NCBI GenBank assembly: GCA_907165065.1
Contig: OU015541.1
Location: forward strand, 12,081,001-12,145,000
DNA from: Caprimulgus europaeus
Lineage: Eukaryota; Chordata; Aves; Caprimulgiformes; Caprimulgidae
Reading direction: 5' to 3'
Length of the DNA: 64,000 nt
How positions within the stretch are numbered: the stretch's first letter is position 1; every line of letters starts with the position of its first letter. A program made the position numbers and the translations under genes. The notes under the pieces are model-generated. The model worked only from the letters and a program-made list of their open reading frames with translations. It was not told the origin of the DNA and did not search any database. Shown here one piece after another: positions 49,081 to 59,973 of this stretch.

Positions 49081-51084
49081 GTGCTGCCTTGCAAAGCTCA
49101 CAATGCACTGCAGCTCCCCTAAATAAATAACTTTTTAATGCATCTGTCATTTCAGATGTCAGACCAGAGACAAGGTCAAGCTTGGAGAGAAATCAGCCTG
49201 CTCCATCCTTGACCCGTCATTCATCACTGTATTTGTCCACAGCCAAACAGCCCAGCTGGTTAACAGGGAAAATACCTTATCTGAGCTCTAAAAGGGTCCC
49301 ATTTCTGCTATGGAGAACTTTATTAATAATACTCCTGCAGAAAGCAGCGGGAATTCTGATGGACAGCTTTGCAGGGACATTTTTCAGGAGAAGCTTAAAA
49401 TCCTATATCTATGCACCCAATCTGCAGGCTGGAGAGGTTAATTTTGCAGACAGCAAATGGTGACTGTTGGTAAGTTATTAGAGATTCAGTGTTATGGGGA
49501 TATATGAGCCTTGCCTTCACCTTTCCTCATGTATCATGCTGCATGTCATGATAGTGGTGTTAACTCTGGCACACCATGCAGGTCCCTCCTCATATCACTG
49601 GGCAATAATGAGCATTGCCAACTCTTCATTCTTAGCACTGCTTTCACGGGATTGAGAATGGTTCTTAAAATACACACCTCCTGAATTCATGCTGATTCAC
49701 AAGAATTTCAGTTCTCTACAGGAAAAGATTCCTAATTCTGAAGGGAAAAGAACAAAAAAAATGAAACAAACAAACCCCAATAACTTTAAAAGGTGAAGCT
49801 TTGTCCCTAAGGCAAATAACCATGTGTTTAAGTCAGTCTTACAAACTGCTGGCATTTGTCTGAGGGTTTGGGATTTTGAGGGGGAAAGAGGGGAATGAGA
49901 GACTAGAAGAGGAAAAAAAGGAGGATTTTTTTTAGTACTTGAAAGAAGTAATAGCTCCTGAACAAAGGATGAGCAACAATAATAATAACACAAAAAAAAA
50001 GGGAGGCAAAGCAGCTCCCCATTTGATGCAGAGCACTGTGGTACTGTTGGTTCTTTGACTTAAACATCCCTCAGGCAGAGACTCAGCTACAGGAAGAATT
50101 GCATCTGGCCCACAGAAGGGGAGACACATTGTTTTCTCTCTTACAGATATTTGGGGTTTTTTCCTTCTCTCCACTAAAATCAAGTTAAAGGCAGAGCATT
50201 TCTTTTGCTCCCTTGAATGTAGGAGAGGCAGTGGAAGGTTAGGAAGTTGGCCCACCATGCTCACTGCTCAGGCAGCTGCAGTTACTCCGTGATGATTGTG
50301 ATGTGCTTGCTGTCTTACTAAGCCTTGTAATATTAGTAAATGCAGGACGAGGGACACACACAGATTTGGTACAGACCCAGGCTGACTTCTCAGTTTGACT
50401 CCTTTCTGCTGAGACATCTCCATCTGCAACATTTTGAGAACTGATAATTTCAAAATCCATAGACTACAGTTAAGTTTGTGGGCTCACACAAACAAGCAAG
50501 TTCCCACAGTCTGAGAAGTTTCCAAATCCCACCTAAGCCATGGTAAATGTCCATGTACAAACACTTAAACCATGACAGTGCAAGAATTTTCCACTCAGTG
50601 CAGCTTTCCTCCATTGCCAGCTGAATGAAGTTGTTAAATTAGCAGATGGAGCCCAGAAGAGTGCTGCAGATATGACCCACCACGCACAGGACGAGGCACG
50701 TCGAGCTGATGGCTGTGTTAACACTTTCTGTCAGGGGACACTGACATGTTAAAGCCACGTATGATGGTCAAAACAAAGGAAAGGCAAACAGCAGGATTAT
50801 ACACATCATGTTGTCTCTGACCTTGCTCCAGGGCATGACACAAGCCTACCATGTCCTGACTGTCTTTCACAGGTGAAAGCCAACTACAAGAAAATTAGTT
50901 CCTTAGCTCATCATCCTCTTTTCTCAAAGATTTTACATTCATTTATGCACACCAATTGTATTACCCCAGTATTGCAAGAGCCACTGTACTTTGAGAGACA
51001 GTATTACCATGTCTTATACTGCATTAGCACTCAAATGGTACAAGGAAGTTGCCAAAACTGGCAGAGCTTTCTGCTCTGCCTACT
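49081..51084. other. Unique sequence, no gene recognised
   Basis: Short chance frames on both strands and small A-rich patches near 49748-49760 and 49990-50000. No repeat family is recognised before the LTR. Confidence 0.4.
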
Positions 51085-51712
51085 TGTCCTGGTTTCTCTA
51101 GGATAGAGTTAATTTTCTTAGCAGCCAGAATAGCTCTGTTTTGGTTTCAGTGTGGGATTTGTTATAAGAAGAATGTTGCTAACATACTGATGTTTTCTGT
51201 TGTTGCTGGAAGTCCAAGGACTTCAAGTTTTGCTAGTCTGCAAGTGCAAAGGCCCGGAGGGAGGGAAGCGTAGTAATTAGTAAAATCCAAATTGACATTT
51301 GGCTCTGCCAATGAGATATTCCATATCATATCACATCATCTTCAGTGTATTAATGAGGGTTGACCAGAATGCTGGGGATTCTTTCGGGGATCGCTCAGGC
51401 TCGCTCTTCTGGGATTGTGGTTTCGGTTTGGGGACTGTCTCTGCTCCAGGATCATTGGATGGGCACCGGCTGGGTATCAGTCAGTGGGTGGTGAGCAATT
51501 GCACTGTGCATCACTCATTTGCATACTCTATTATTACTGTTATTTTCTTTATTATTTTAAGTTTTCTTTTATTTCAATTATTAAATTGTTTTTATCTCAA
51601 CTCACAAGTCTCCTTACCCCTCCAATTCTCTCCCCTGTTCCCTGGCTGAGGGGGAAGGAGAGTGAGTGAGCAGCTGTGTTTGGCTGCTATCCAAGTGACA
51701 CCACCACACGAC
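51085..51712 (+). mobile_element. Solo LTR of an avian ERVL-type endogenous retrovirus
   Basis: A single long terminal repeat of about 630 bases in plus orientation. It begins TGTCCTGGTTTCTC followed by TAGGATAGAGTTAATTTTCT. It then passes ACATACTGATGTTTTCTG, TGAGATATTCCATATCATAT and the 3' part ATTAAATTG with TTTTTATCTCAACTCACAAG, and ends near CACACGAC. ATTAAA at 51580-51585 sits where the LTR polyadenylation signal lies. No gag, pol or env sequence flanks it, so the provirus was reduced to one LTR by recombination or lost its interior. The five bases on each side (CTACT and TTCAG) do not match, so no target duplication is visible with these ends. Confidence 0.85.
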
Positions 51713-52053
51713 TTCAGAAGGAAAAAAAACCAGTAGTCTTGGGCTTGCCAATGTAATGTAGCAATTTAAATTATGGCAGAGATTTTCAGAGGCACACACT
51801 AGATCCAAACTCCTTGTGGGTGGTGTTGGCTGAAGAGTGGCCATGTGCCACTCACGTTTGAAAGTCAAGGCTACACACCAAGTACTGCCTCAGTTCAAGG
51901 AATGAGTCTCTCTCACCCTCCTGCATTTGTTACTCCAAACCTTTCCCCGTTCCTCAGCTCAGCTCACATCATCCCTCTCCCTGTGCCGACTCAGCGGCTC
52001 CAGTAGTGCTCGTTTGTTTGCTCTCAAATGCCTTCCTCTGCTTTGTTTCTTTG
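51713..52053. other. Unique sequence, no gene recognised
   Basis: Flank of the LTR. It holds one short non-repetitive minus frame that runs into the LTR and is not supported as coding. Confidence 0.4.
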
Positions 52054-52140
52054 GACCTAACATTTTTATTAATTTTTTTGCCTCTTTTTCTCCCTCCACA
52101 GGGTGACAGCTATTTTATCACCTACAACAAGAAATGCTGA
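52054..52140 (+). other. Exon-like segment: strong splice acceptor followed by a 12-codon frame
   Basis: A CTAAC branch-point match has its A at 52060. A T/C-rich tract and CCACAG ending at 52101 follow, which together make a good vertebrate 3' splice site. After it one frame reads GDSYFITYNKKC and stops at TGA 52138-52140. It could be the last coding exon of an unknown gene or the start of a non-coding exon. I do not recognise the peptide, and chance acceptor-like sites are common in 64 kb. Confidence 0.15.
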
Positions 52141-52640
52141 GCCTGTTGTGCAGGCAAAACATTTGCAAAGGGGCAGGGGGTACACAGAAAGCAGTAGGAA
52201 ATTGATAAGGGCTGTAAAGTAGCTTTATAAAAATGCCGACGAGCCTGTTCAGGGCACAGAGCACCTGCACCTCTGCCCCCAGCAGTGCTGCCTTCAGATG
52301 CTCCTATTGTTTTCATTACTATTTGTGACTCGATCATTAATAAATTCCTATTTTTTTTCCTGTTGGCTCCAGCCACCAAGGGAGCCAGCAGGTGCACCAC
52401 TTTTACAATTAGCCCTTCGTAATGCATGGTTGGCAAGAAAAGTTGTCCACCAAGCTGCAGAGTTTACCAACTGGCTTTCTGCTTGATGGCCACAACACTT
52501 GGAGCAATTAGAGGAGAATTTGCAGGAAAGCATCTTAATGCATCAGCTCATGTGGCCAAAAGCTTTGACAGAGGGGCTGAATTCCAAACTTTGAGTTCTG
52601 CTCCTGAAACTGGGTGACAGGAGCAGAGGGACAATGTGCA
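52141..52640. promoter_or_regulatory. Candidate conserved non-coding element
   Basis: Unique, non-repetitive block with retained CpGs (GCCGACGAGCC, ACTCGATCATTAATAAATTC, CTTCGTAATGC). It has homeodomain-like words (CATTAATAAA, ACAATTAGCC, TAATGCAT twice, near 52420 and 52537). Its texture resembles developmental enhancers or a conserved 3' UTR of the exon-like segment just upstream. This is inference. Confidence 0.3.
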
Positions 52641-55095
52641 GGGCAATCTGCAGAGCCATGAGAGCAAGCTCTGGCTTTTTAAAAGCATCACTTCTACCAC
52701 TTATTATGTTATCCTGCTTTGGTTATCCTGCAGCACACATTTCAGACTAAACAGAAGCCTAACTGAGATGGGACTAAAAGCCTGATAAAACTGGGCTGAT
52801 TTTGGTTGGAGAAGGGCCAGTATAGCAGCAAAATCAGAAAGTTGCTTATCCCCATCTTTCAGTAAATTCAGGTCCACTCACAGGCAGGGCTCTGATTTTC
52901 CACAGCACTGCTGTTCTCTGCATTCATATAGGTAAAATTATGGATATACTGAATTCCCTTTTCTAGTATAGCATGACTTTTTAAAAATACCATCATAACT
53001 GCATGGTCTTACAGAGGGATGCAATGTCTGAGCAGCAGCTCAGGGGCACAGGCTGGGGGTTGGTTTTGAGTGGGTCAGGTTAGAGACTGTCAGCATCTGG
53101 AGTGGAGATGCTTTCATCTCCATTGTGTATTTTTTCCACCCATAGGGAGAAAAAAAATACAAAATCAAAAGGAAGAACAGAAAGCATAAATGATTTGGTA
53201 AAGCCTAAACAAGGTAAAGAAAAAGTGAAAAATCAAAGTAACTGAGCCCAGATTTCAAACCTGGCATACAGTCAGCAAAGCAGAGAAGCTGCATACCTGT
53301 TTGTGACAGCTTTCCTTCAGTCCTTATGGACTCGTGTGCTTCACACAGTTCTGGTGAAAAAGCACCTTGGCATCTCTGTTAGAGAAACCCAGCTGGAACA
53401 CTCAGGTTCTAGAGGAAGAGAAGAGAAAAAATAAATCAACAACATGTTATAGTGAAAGGCACCAAAATCAGAACTTCCACAGAGCAGACGTGGTTCCAGC
53501 AACTCTGCTGTCCTACCTTTGACAGCAGCTACGACAGGGTGCTCTGGAGAAGGAGGAACAAGGCCTGCAGCAGGCAAACCTGGTGCAGTCTGTCCCTTCC
53601 ACTGCTACAGATCAGGCTCAGACCTAGAGACTGATTCAAGCTTTGATTCACAAGTGTTCTCCAAAATCTCTTCCTGTGAAAGGCAAAACTTAACGTGATA
53701 TTACTGGCTTCCAAACGAGCAACCAAGCTCCTTCTGACTTGCTAATTTGAACTGAACGAGGAAACAACATTCAAACAATTTAAAAAAATATTTTTTTCTC
53801 ATTTTCCATGATAGCAAAACCAGACACCTTCCAAAAGAACGTCTTAAGAGATCAGCAGGTCACCATGGATTCATCTCAGCAGACACCTGCGACAAGAAAG
53901 ACCTCTTTGCAGTTGATCTGAAGCCCAAATCTCTGGTGAGGAGCCTAATCACTACATAATCTGGTCACTCATTGCAACCCAACAAGCATTTACTTCTAAG
54001 AACAGTAGAATAACTTTACCAGGAGAGACTGCAGAGTCATGTCAATAGCTTTTGTAGGAAGTTTAATGGATGGAGACAAGAGAAGAGCAGTTTGGGAGAG
54101 GAATCCCATCTGTGTCTAATCAGCAAATCTATGTCAATCAGTTCACATTTGGTGCAGCTTCTGTTACCTTCCTGAGAAAAAAGCACACTGAGGTGAAAAA
54201 AAACCCCAAAACTTCACATGATCCAGGAGACATCCAAGAAAGAAAATTTAAGGCAGGACCAGTTAGGAAAGTGTTTTAATAGGAAATCTAATGAACACTT
54301 GATGCAGAGCCACAGAATGAGGAATTCCTAACATGGGGTCAAACTGGTGCTTCCTGCACAGCTGAGACATACATACTCTAACAGCAATACACCTATCATG
54401 GGCATGTCCTGCCTGGGGTATTATCCCAATTTTCCTCATCACTGGGGACTCCAGGACAAATCACCAATAAAAGACAAATTTTCTTCCTACAGATCCCCGA
54501 GATCCATAGGACCAAGCAGCACTAACTTCCTCCAGCACACAGTTAGGCTCCCTCCACCAAAAAGCTAACAGTCTAAAATTATTTGCAAAATTCTTTACCT
54601 GAAGATGTTACTTTATTTACAACAACAAAGAACCTCATTCAAGATAAAATACGAAAGCTCAAAGCAAATTCTCCTGGCCAGATTTTTGTTACACATGATC
54701 TAAAAGAAAAAAAAATATTCAAAAACATTTTTGAAAGCAGGGAGAAAATCACTGTGTAGTTAAATGCAATTAAATCTGTTACATTACTAAAGGACACAAC
54801 TGTAAAAATAAAAAAGCACTGAAAACTGAAGTGTAATGGAATAATAGCATGAAAAAATGGAGTACAGTTAAAGTCAGAGTAGAGTTTAATCTCAGCTTCA
54901 AAATCAGTTATTATTTGGCCAAAATAGATCATCTAGCTCTGCTCCTGGGAAATTTGGTGTCTACATGGCTTTGTTGAAGTATGCAACTCAAAAAACTAAG
55001 AAGAAAATACATCCCCCCACTGCACCACAAATTTTCCCTGTTTAGAAAACACTGATCTTTCCCTTTTTTCCTTCACTTTCAGAACTAACAAGGCT
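52641..55095. other. Unique sequence, no gene recognised
   Basis: Chance-length frames only. An A8C4 patch lies at 54198-54209. No repeat family is recognised. Confidence 0.4.
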
Positions 55096-55345
55096 TCCTT
55101 TGTGTGTTTGCTTTGCCTCACTGGGAGCATTAGCCCACCCCAGCCAGGTCTGCTCTGTCCCGGGGATGTACCAGAGCCAGGGGTCCCTCTCCTCCCGCAC
55201 CCCCTGCCCCAGCCCCGCCGCCCAGAGCTCACCGGTGGCAGCAAGGACCATACGTCTTGTTGAGGCCCCATGTTGTGAAACCATTAGACTTCCTCCTCCA
55301 ACTGACACACAGAGCCCCTTAGCTCCTTCCTTTTACTTGACCTGA
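55096..55345 (-). other. Small GC-rich patch with an exon-like minus-strand segment
   Basis: A local GC rise with several CpGs (CCCGCACC, CCCCGCCGCCC, TACGTC). On the minus strand, CACCG|GTGAGC is a strong splice donor with the exon end at 55233. A CTGTGTGTCAG acceptor-like site would start the exon at 55301, giving 69 nt. Two frames are open across it. No protein is recognised. It could be a non-coding RNA exon or chance. Confidence 0.15.
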
Positions 55346-56238
55346 GCTATAGGTTCTGCTAGCAGTAAACTCAATCACTGTCCTTTCCAAGCCTGCTATT
55401 AAACCTTGGCTCTAACCAGCCAAGAAATTAATCTCAGGTGCCTGACCTCTCTCAGCCCCACTGTGCTCTACAGCAGCTGTACACAACCTTTGATCCCCAT
55501 CTGCATGGCTTCAAAAAGTATCTTGTGGAGTCCAGTGAACCTAGCCAGTCCCTCACTAACATCATCTGGAAAAAAACAAACTAAAACCAAACCAAAAAAC
55601 CAGAGCATGAAGCTTTTCAGTTTGGAAGTTTCACATTCTGCTGTCAAATTGTACCCTTGGATTAAAAAATAAAATAACAAATTAAAAAAACCAACAAATT
55701 AAATCAGAACCTCATGTTTCCAGCCTGCATTTTCTAGGACCCACAGATTAATTGTCCACATTATGGGTACAATTGTAATGTGCACATTGTAATGGGTGAA
55801 AAACATTGCTTTCTGCAGTTGCCAAATCCTGTGTTATTGAGTGAGACAATGCCACACATCCCTCTCCTCTGCAGATCTGGACTGGGTGTCACTCAGGCAG
55901 TATTGCTTGTTCCTAGAGAGGGACAAAATCATTACACATTTGTTAATCCATCATTCATCCTGACAGTCGCTGGTGCACGTTGACAGCGACGGGCAGAGGA
56001 CAGCCACCAAACCCAAGCAAGCTTTACATTCAAATTCCATCTAAAGCACCAGCATTTCTGGCAGGTTAGGTCTGTCTCCAATAATTTTATTTTACTGATA
56101 GTTATAAGGATTGCTGCAATATAAACTGCTCTCCAGAAGGAATGAGTCCTCACTGCACCAGGCATAGTACCAAACAGACAGGAAGAGCATCCATCATGAA
56201 AGAGATGCCCCTATAAATAAATGGGGCACAAAGGAAGT
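55346..56238. other. Unique sequence, no gene recognised
   Basis: Contains A/C-rich patches at about 55569-55604 and 55678-55703. No gene or repeat family is recognised. Confidence 0.4.
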
Positions 56239-56370
56239 CATTTTCCCAATTTTACAGGTGAGGAATCAAGGCTGAAAGCAATAAATCCATTTTCTTCAGG
56301 GCATGCAAGGTATTTACAGGAAAAATAAGAACTGAGCTTCAAATCTTAATCTACTGCCCAAGCCCTTTTC
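56239..56370 (+). mobile_element. MIR-like ancient SINE remnant
   Basis: Plus-oriented. CCCAATTTTACAGGTGAGGA (56246-56265) is the classic MIR word, followed by ATCAAGGCTGAAAGC. A decayed tail, ACTGAGCTTCAAATCTTAAT and CTACTGCCCAAGCC, matches the region where MIR shows the AGCTGGGATT and CTCTTAACC words. An inserted or unrelated stretch lies between. Confidence 0.55.
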
Positions 56371-58155
56371 TGCTAAGAGAACTGATAAAGTCCAAGAGAA
56401 ACCAACCTCGTGCTCTGCTATGCAGGAGAGCAAAGCTGGCTGTGTCCCTCTGAAAACCCCACGTTCACGTGGGCAGAAATTCACCTGTGATGAGCACTGA
56501 ACCTGGTCACTAATGCAGCTGGTCTAGTGTAGCTGATCAGTCACTTTGGGATTGAAACACAATATATATATATTTTTTTTCCTAACTGCAAACAATAGAT
56601 CTCCCTCAGTTTCATAATGCTGTCTTTTCTTCTCCATATAAGCTGCTCAGCTGTCACCAACTGACTACTTTGCAATTGTAATAATAATCAGTTTATTTTT
56701 TCTAATTTTCAGAAGTTCCCTAGAGACTTTCCCCCTCTCACTAGGCATGAACACACAAACACTTGACTTGGCATTTGCCACGAGTATGGAGACAAAAGCC
56801 CCACTATGGGGGGCAAGAAAAAGTATTGGGAGCCCTGTAAAACACATCTCCTTGGAGAGACCCACCCCCATCTTCTCTCCCCCTGCAATTTTCTGCCTCC
56901 TCAGTTGTGCTGGAGGCTGAATCAACTGCATATATGGTTGTGTTCTATGCAGAGGGTGCAGCAGCAGAAACAATAACCCAGTTTTCCTTTTTTTTCTAGT
57001 CCAGTATCAGTTGTGCATACAAGGCAAAACTCATAACCTTCCTCCTTCTCTTTTTATACTGAAAAACACCAGACGATGAACTCTCTGCCTCTTCTCCTTA
57101 CCCCATCACTGCTCAGCAGAGGCTCTCGCAGTGGGGCTGCAGGTCTCCAACCAAGACTCAATTGCAGGAGCAAGCTCCCAACCTCAGGAGCAGTTGCAAG
57201 CCCAGAAGGGAAAACACTTATGAAGTCACCAGCAAAACAATTTGGGCAAGTGCTGGTATCAAGCCTTGTAAAGAGCAGCCCTCAGTTAATTCCTTTTAGA
57301 GGTCTTTGTTTGACTGCTCTCCTTTCTTGCAGATCCCAGCCAGAAGCATGAGGAGATGTGATCCTTTCCATTGTAGAATTGCTGTCCATAACTATTCCTG
57401 CTCAATAAGATTTGTCACAGACTTGAGACTATTTTTGGAAGCTTTAAAAATATCTAAGGGGCACCTTTCTTTTTTACTCAGACACAGCATCTTTTTATGT
57501 TTAATAGAGATATTTAAAAAAAAAAAAAAAAATTTCTGCCTAGCATCAACATGCCTTTCTGTTAAAAATAAAACAGCTGAGCTAGCAAGAAGAGTTGGGC
57601 AGGAGGAAATTCTATTTATAGAAATTTTTACAAGAGTTATCACAAGATGATAAGGATCACTATGAACCACAGACTCCACGGAGGGGTAGTGCGGTGATGA
57701 ACTAGTCACAGAAAGAGGTAACACAGCAGCACAGAAGGGACAAGCAACTTCTAAGGTCATGCCCAGGTGGGAACACCAGTGGGGTTCCTGTAGCAGGAGG
57801 GAGGACCAGCTCTGAAGGAGCACACTCAGAGCATTGCATGCTCTTCTCCAAAGCCAGCAAACCCAGGATCTGCAAGGGACAGTGTAAATTCCCGCTGTCC
57901 AGAGCCACACCACCTCTCTTTTGCATTTTAAGCAACAACCAAGAAGAAGAGTATCTGCATTGGTTTTTTTGCTGCTGGGGCTATGATGGAGTAGGTTAGT
58001 GAAGGAGCAGGAGAGGGACTGTCATAGTGCTGTGCAAAGAAGTTGTTTTCTCAGGAACATCCACTGTTCCTCTCTGTGAGACTGAGCCATCTTCATTCTG
58101 CACCCTAAAGCAAAGAAAAATCAGCATTTCTGAGTTATTGACAGGGAAACTGAAG
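56371..58155. other. Unique sequence, no gene recognised
   Basis: A TA run with a T tail lies at 56562-56580 and a 17-base A run at 57516-57532. The 173-codon minus frame 57392-57913 crosses that A run as a phenylalanine stretch and is not believable as a gene. Confidence 0.45.
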
Positions 58156-58182
58156 TAAAAATAAATAAATAAATAAATAAAT
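58156..58182. repeat. (TAAA)n microsatellite
   Basis: About six to seven perfect copies of a TAAA tetranucleotide on the plus strand. Confidence 0.95.
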
Positions 58183-58335
58183 GAGACACATACTCCTCTC
58201 CACTGTAGGTATGCCAAAAATTACAGCCTTAGAGCCATGAACAGTAGGAAGGTAGAAGAAAAGCTGATTTGAAACAATGAAGTAAATAAGATAATAGTAG
58301 AAGCGAAATAATGACAGGGATGTCAGGAAGAATGA

Positions 58336-58462
58336 GTCAGACCAACAGGCTTCTCTTCCCAGCCCTGCCACCAGCTTGCTACGTGACCTTGCACAAGTCA
58401 CTTTATCTGTTTGTGCTGCAAATTTCTCATCTGCAAACCTGTATTTACCTTGTTTGGAAAAT
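58336..58462 (-). mobile_element. MIR-like ancient SINE remnant, minus orientation
   Basis: The plus strand shows the reverse complement of the MIR core. It runs CTTCCCAGCCCTGCCACCAG, then CTTGCTACGTGACCTTGCAC, AAGTCACTTTATCTG, CAAATTTCTCATCTGC and a TATTTACCTTGTT end. The order of landmarks follows MIR closely, and it is the clearest MIR-type copy in the window. Confidence 0.75.
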
Positions 58463-59207
58463 GCCTGGGTTTACAGATAGAAAACACTGAACAGGAGCCA
58501 AGTATTGCTGCCACCTTGCTACCCCCAGCTCAATGCAAACGTTTCTCTAATAGAATTATCAACTATCTCAGTCAACTATCAGAAATTCTTCTGGAAGAGA
58601 GTGGGTCAAATCCTGACTGTACACAGATCCCCTTGGCTTTAGTGGAAACACAATTTTATCTTTAGTATCAAAGTTAGTTGCTGCAGTTAAAGTAACATAT
58701 TTTGAGCCTTCAGAAGGACACAGTAGATGTGATGCTCTAAGCCAATCCTTTCTGAAATTTCACCTGAATTGTCAAGTGTCCGTGTGTTTCCAGAGGACCT
58801 CACATTATAAAGAAGGATGTTACAAAAAGCAGATGGTTTCAGGCATGCCATCCTTTGACACTCAGATAACATACATGCAAGTCTTTTCCTTATCAAAAGA
58901 AAAAAATATAATCCCTGGCAATGAGACAAGCTTACAGGGGCTTATTTGGAAGTAAACTTGATTCTAAAGTAAAGCTGATCTACATTTTTGTTTTCATAAT
59001 GGGCAACAGAAAGAGCTGTGAGAAAGGGAAGCAAAGAGGAAGGGAGAGTTAACTGGAGACAAGCATCCAATATAGATTGTCACAGAAATTATTTTCTCAT
59101 TTCTGGATTCTTTACAAAGCTGCTCTTCATTGGACTGTATCACTTGGCAGTTTCTCACTGATGAGAGTCAAGAGTGTCTTTTAATGGTCTAAGTGTTTTC
59201 TCCTCAG
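58463..59207. other. Unique sequence, no gene recognised
   Basis: Chance-length frames only. No repeat is recognised between the MIR remnant and the exon-like segment that follows. Confidence 0.4.
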
Positions 59208-59414
59208 ATTTTTGATGACACCAGTGCAAGCAAGCCCAAGGAAACCACAGAATCATCTCTTCAAGTTTGCTATCAAAGCATCTTACTGATAACAATAGAA
59301 AACATTTGCACCCAAGTTTGGATTCAAAGCCCATTTCCTTGGTGGAGAAGACAGCGTCTTGTCAGTATGTACTTCACACTTCTTAGAGGGGTCCAGCAGT
59401 CTTCAGTGTCACAG
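59208..59414 (+). CDS. Possible internal coding exon, unrecognised (hypothesis)
   Basis: The segment is preceded by TTTTCTCCTCAG (AG at 59206-59207) and followed by CAG|GTAACA at 59412-59420, so both vertebrate splice signals are present. It is 207 bases, exactly 69 codons, and the frame that begins at its first base is open throughout. Such an exon could be included or skipped without a frameshift. The predicted peptide starts IFDDTSASKPKE and contains a tryptophan- and arginine-rich stretch (PWWRRQR). I recognise no domain and no neighbouring exon. A chance coincidence of signals over 64 kb is the main alternative. Confidence 0.2.
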
Positions 59415-59745
59415 GTAACAAAAAAACCCCAAACTTAAACTAAACTAAAAAATCACCTTGCCTCACACTTCCCAAAATGCTGAGCCTCAGCCTTGCACCC
59501 TGAGTCCACAGCTCCCAGCCAGGCAGAAGCGTTCCCCACCAGCACTGCCTGCTCGGGAGCTCGCTGCACACTGTGCTCCATTCTCTACAGAAGAGTTCTC
59601 CAAATTGTCTTCCTATATTTCTCTGAAAAATGACCATTCCTTTAAAATATGGCCCCTCTTCTCACGGTACACGGTGATGTGACTCAACGGCACCAGAGCC
59701 ACAGCTCATATTTCCACAGGGTGCCAGCATCTCAGCACCAAAGTG
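59415..59745. other. Unique sequence, no gene recognised
   Basis: Begins with AACAAAAAAACCCCAAAC and continues as unique sequence into the CpG-retaining block. No feature I can support. Confidence 0.4.
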
Positions 59746-59882
59746 CTCCTGGCGCCGGGCTATCATTTGCACTGTAATTAAATTGAATCCACTCCTTGGC
59801 TTGGCTTTATCCCTGAACAATGCCCATGCTTGAGTAATACATTCTCAGGGCACCAATCCATCACCCGGGCGAACCCTGGCCG

Positions 59883-59905
59883 TGATGTATTGACGCAATA
59901 CATCA
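59883..59905. repeat. Perfect inverted repeat, 10-bp arms, 3-bp spacer
   Basis: TGATGTATTG at 59883-59892 and its exact reverse complement CAATACATCA at 59896-59905 are separated by ACG. It could be a symmetric protein-binding site. The centre contains the composite bZIP word TGACGCAAT. Confidence 0.97.
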
Positions 59906-59940
59906 GAGAGCACTCCCGCTATAAGGATCTATGGGCATCG

Positions 59941-59973
59941 TACATCACCAGGGTGAGGCTGAGTGGTGATGTA
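59941..59973. repeat. Perfect inverted repeat, 10-bp arms, 13-bp spacer
   Basis: TACATCACCA at 59941-59950 pairs exactly with TGGTGATGTA at 59964-59973. It shares the TGATGTA word with the palindrome 36 bases upstream, giving four copies in the order plus, minus, minus, plus. Confidence 0.97.

Noticed and set aside
57392..57913. 173-codon minus-strand open frame
   Set aside because: It crosses a 17-base A run (phenylalanine stretch), has no domain, and fits chance frame length for this composition.
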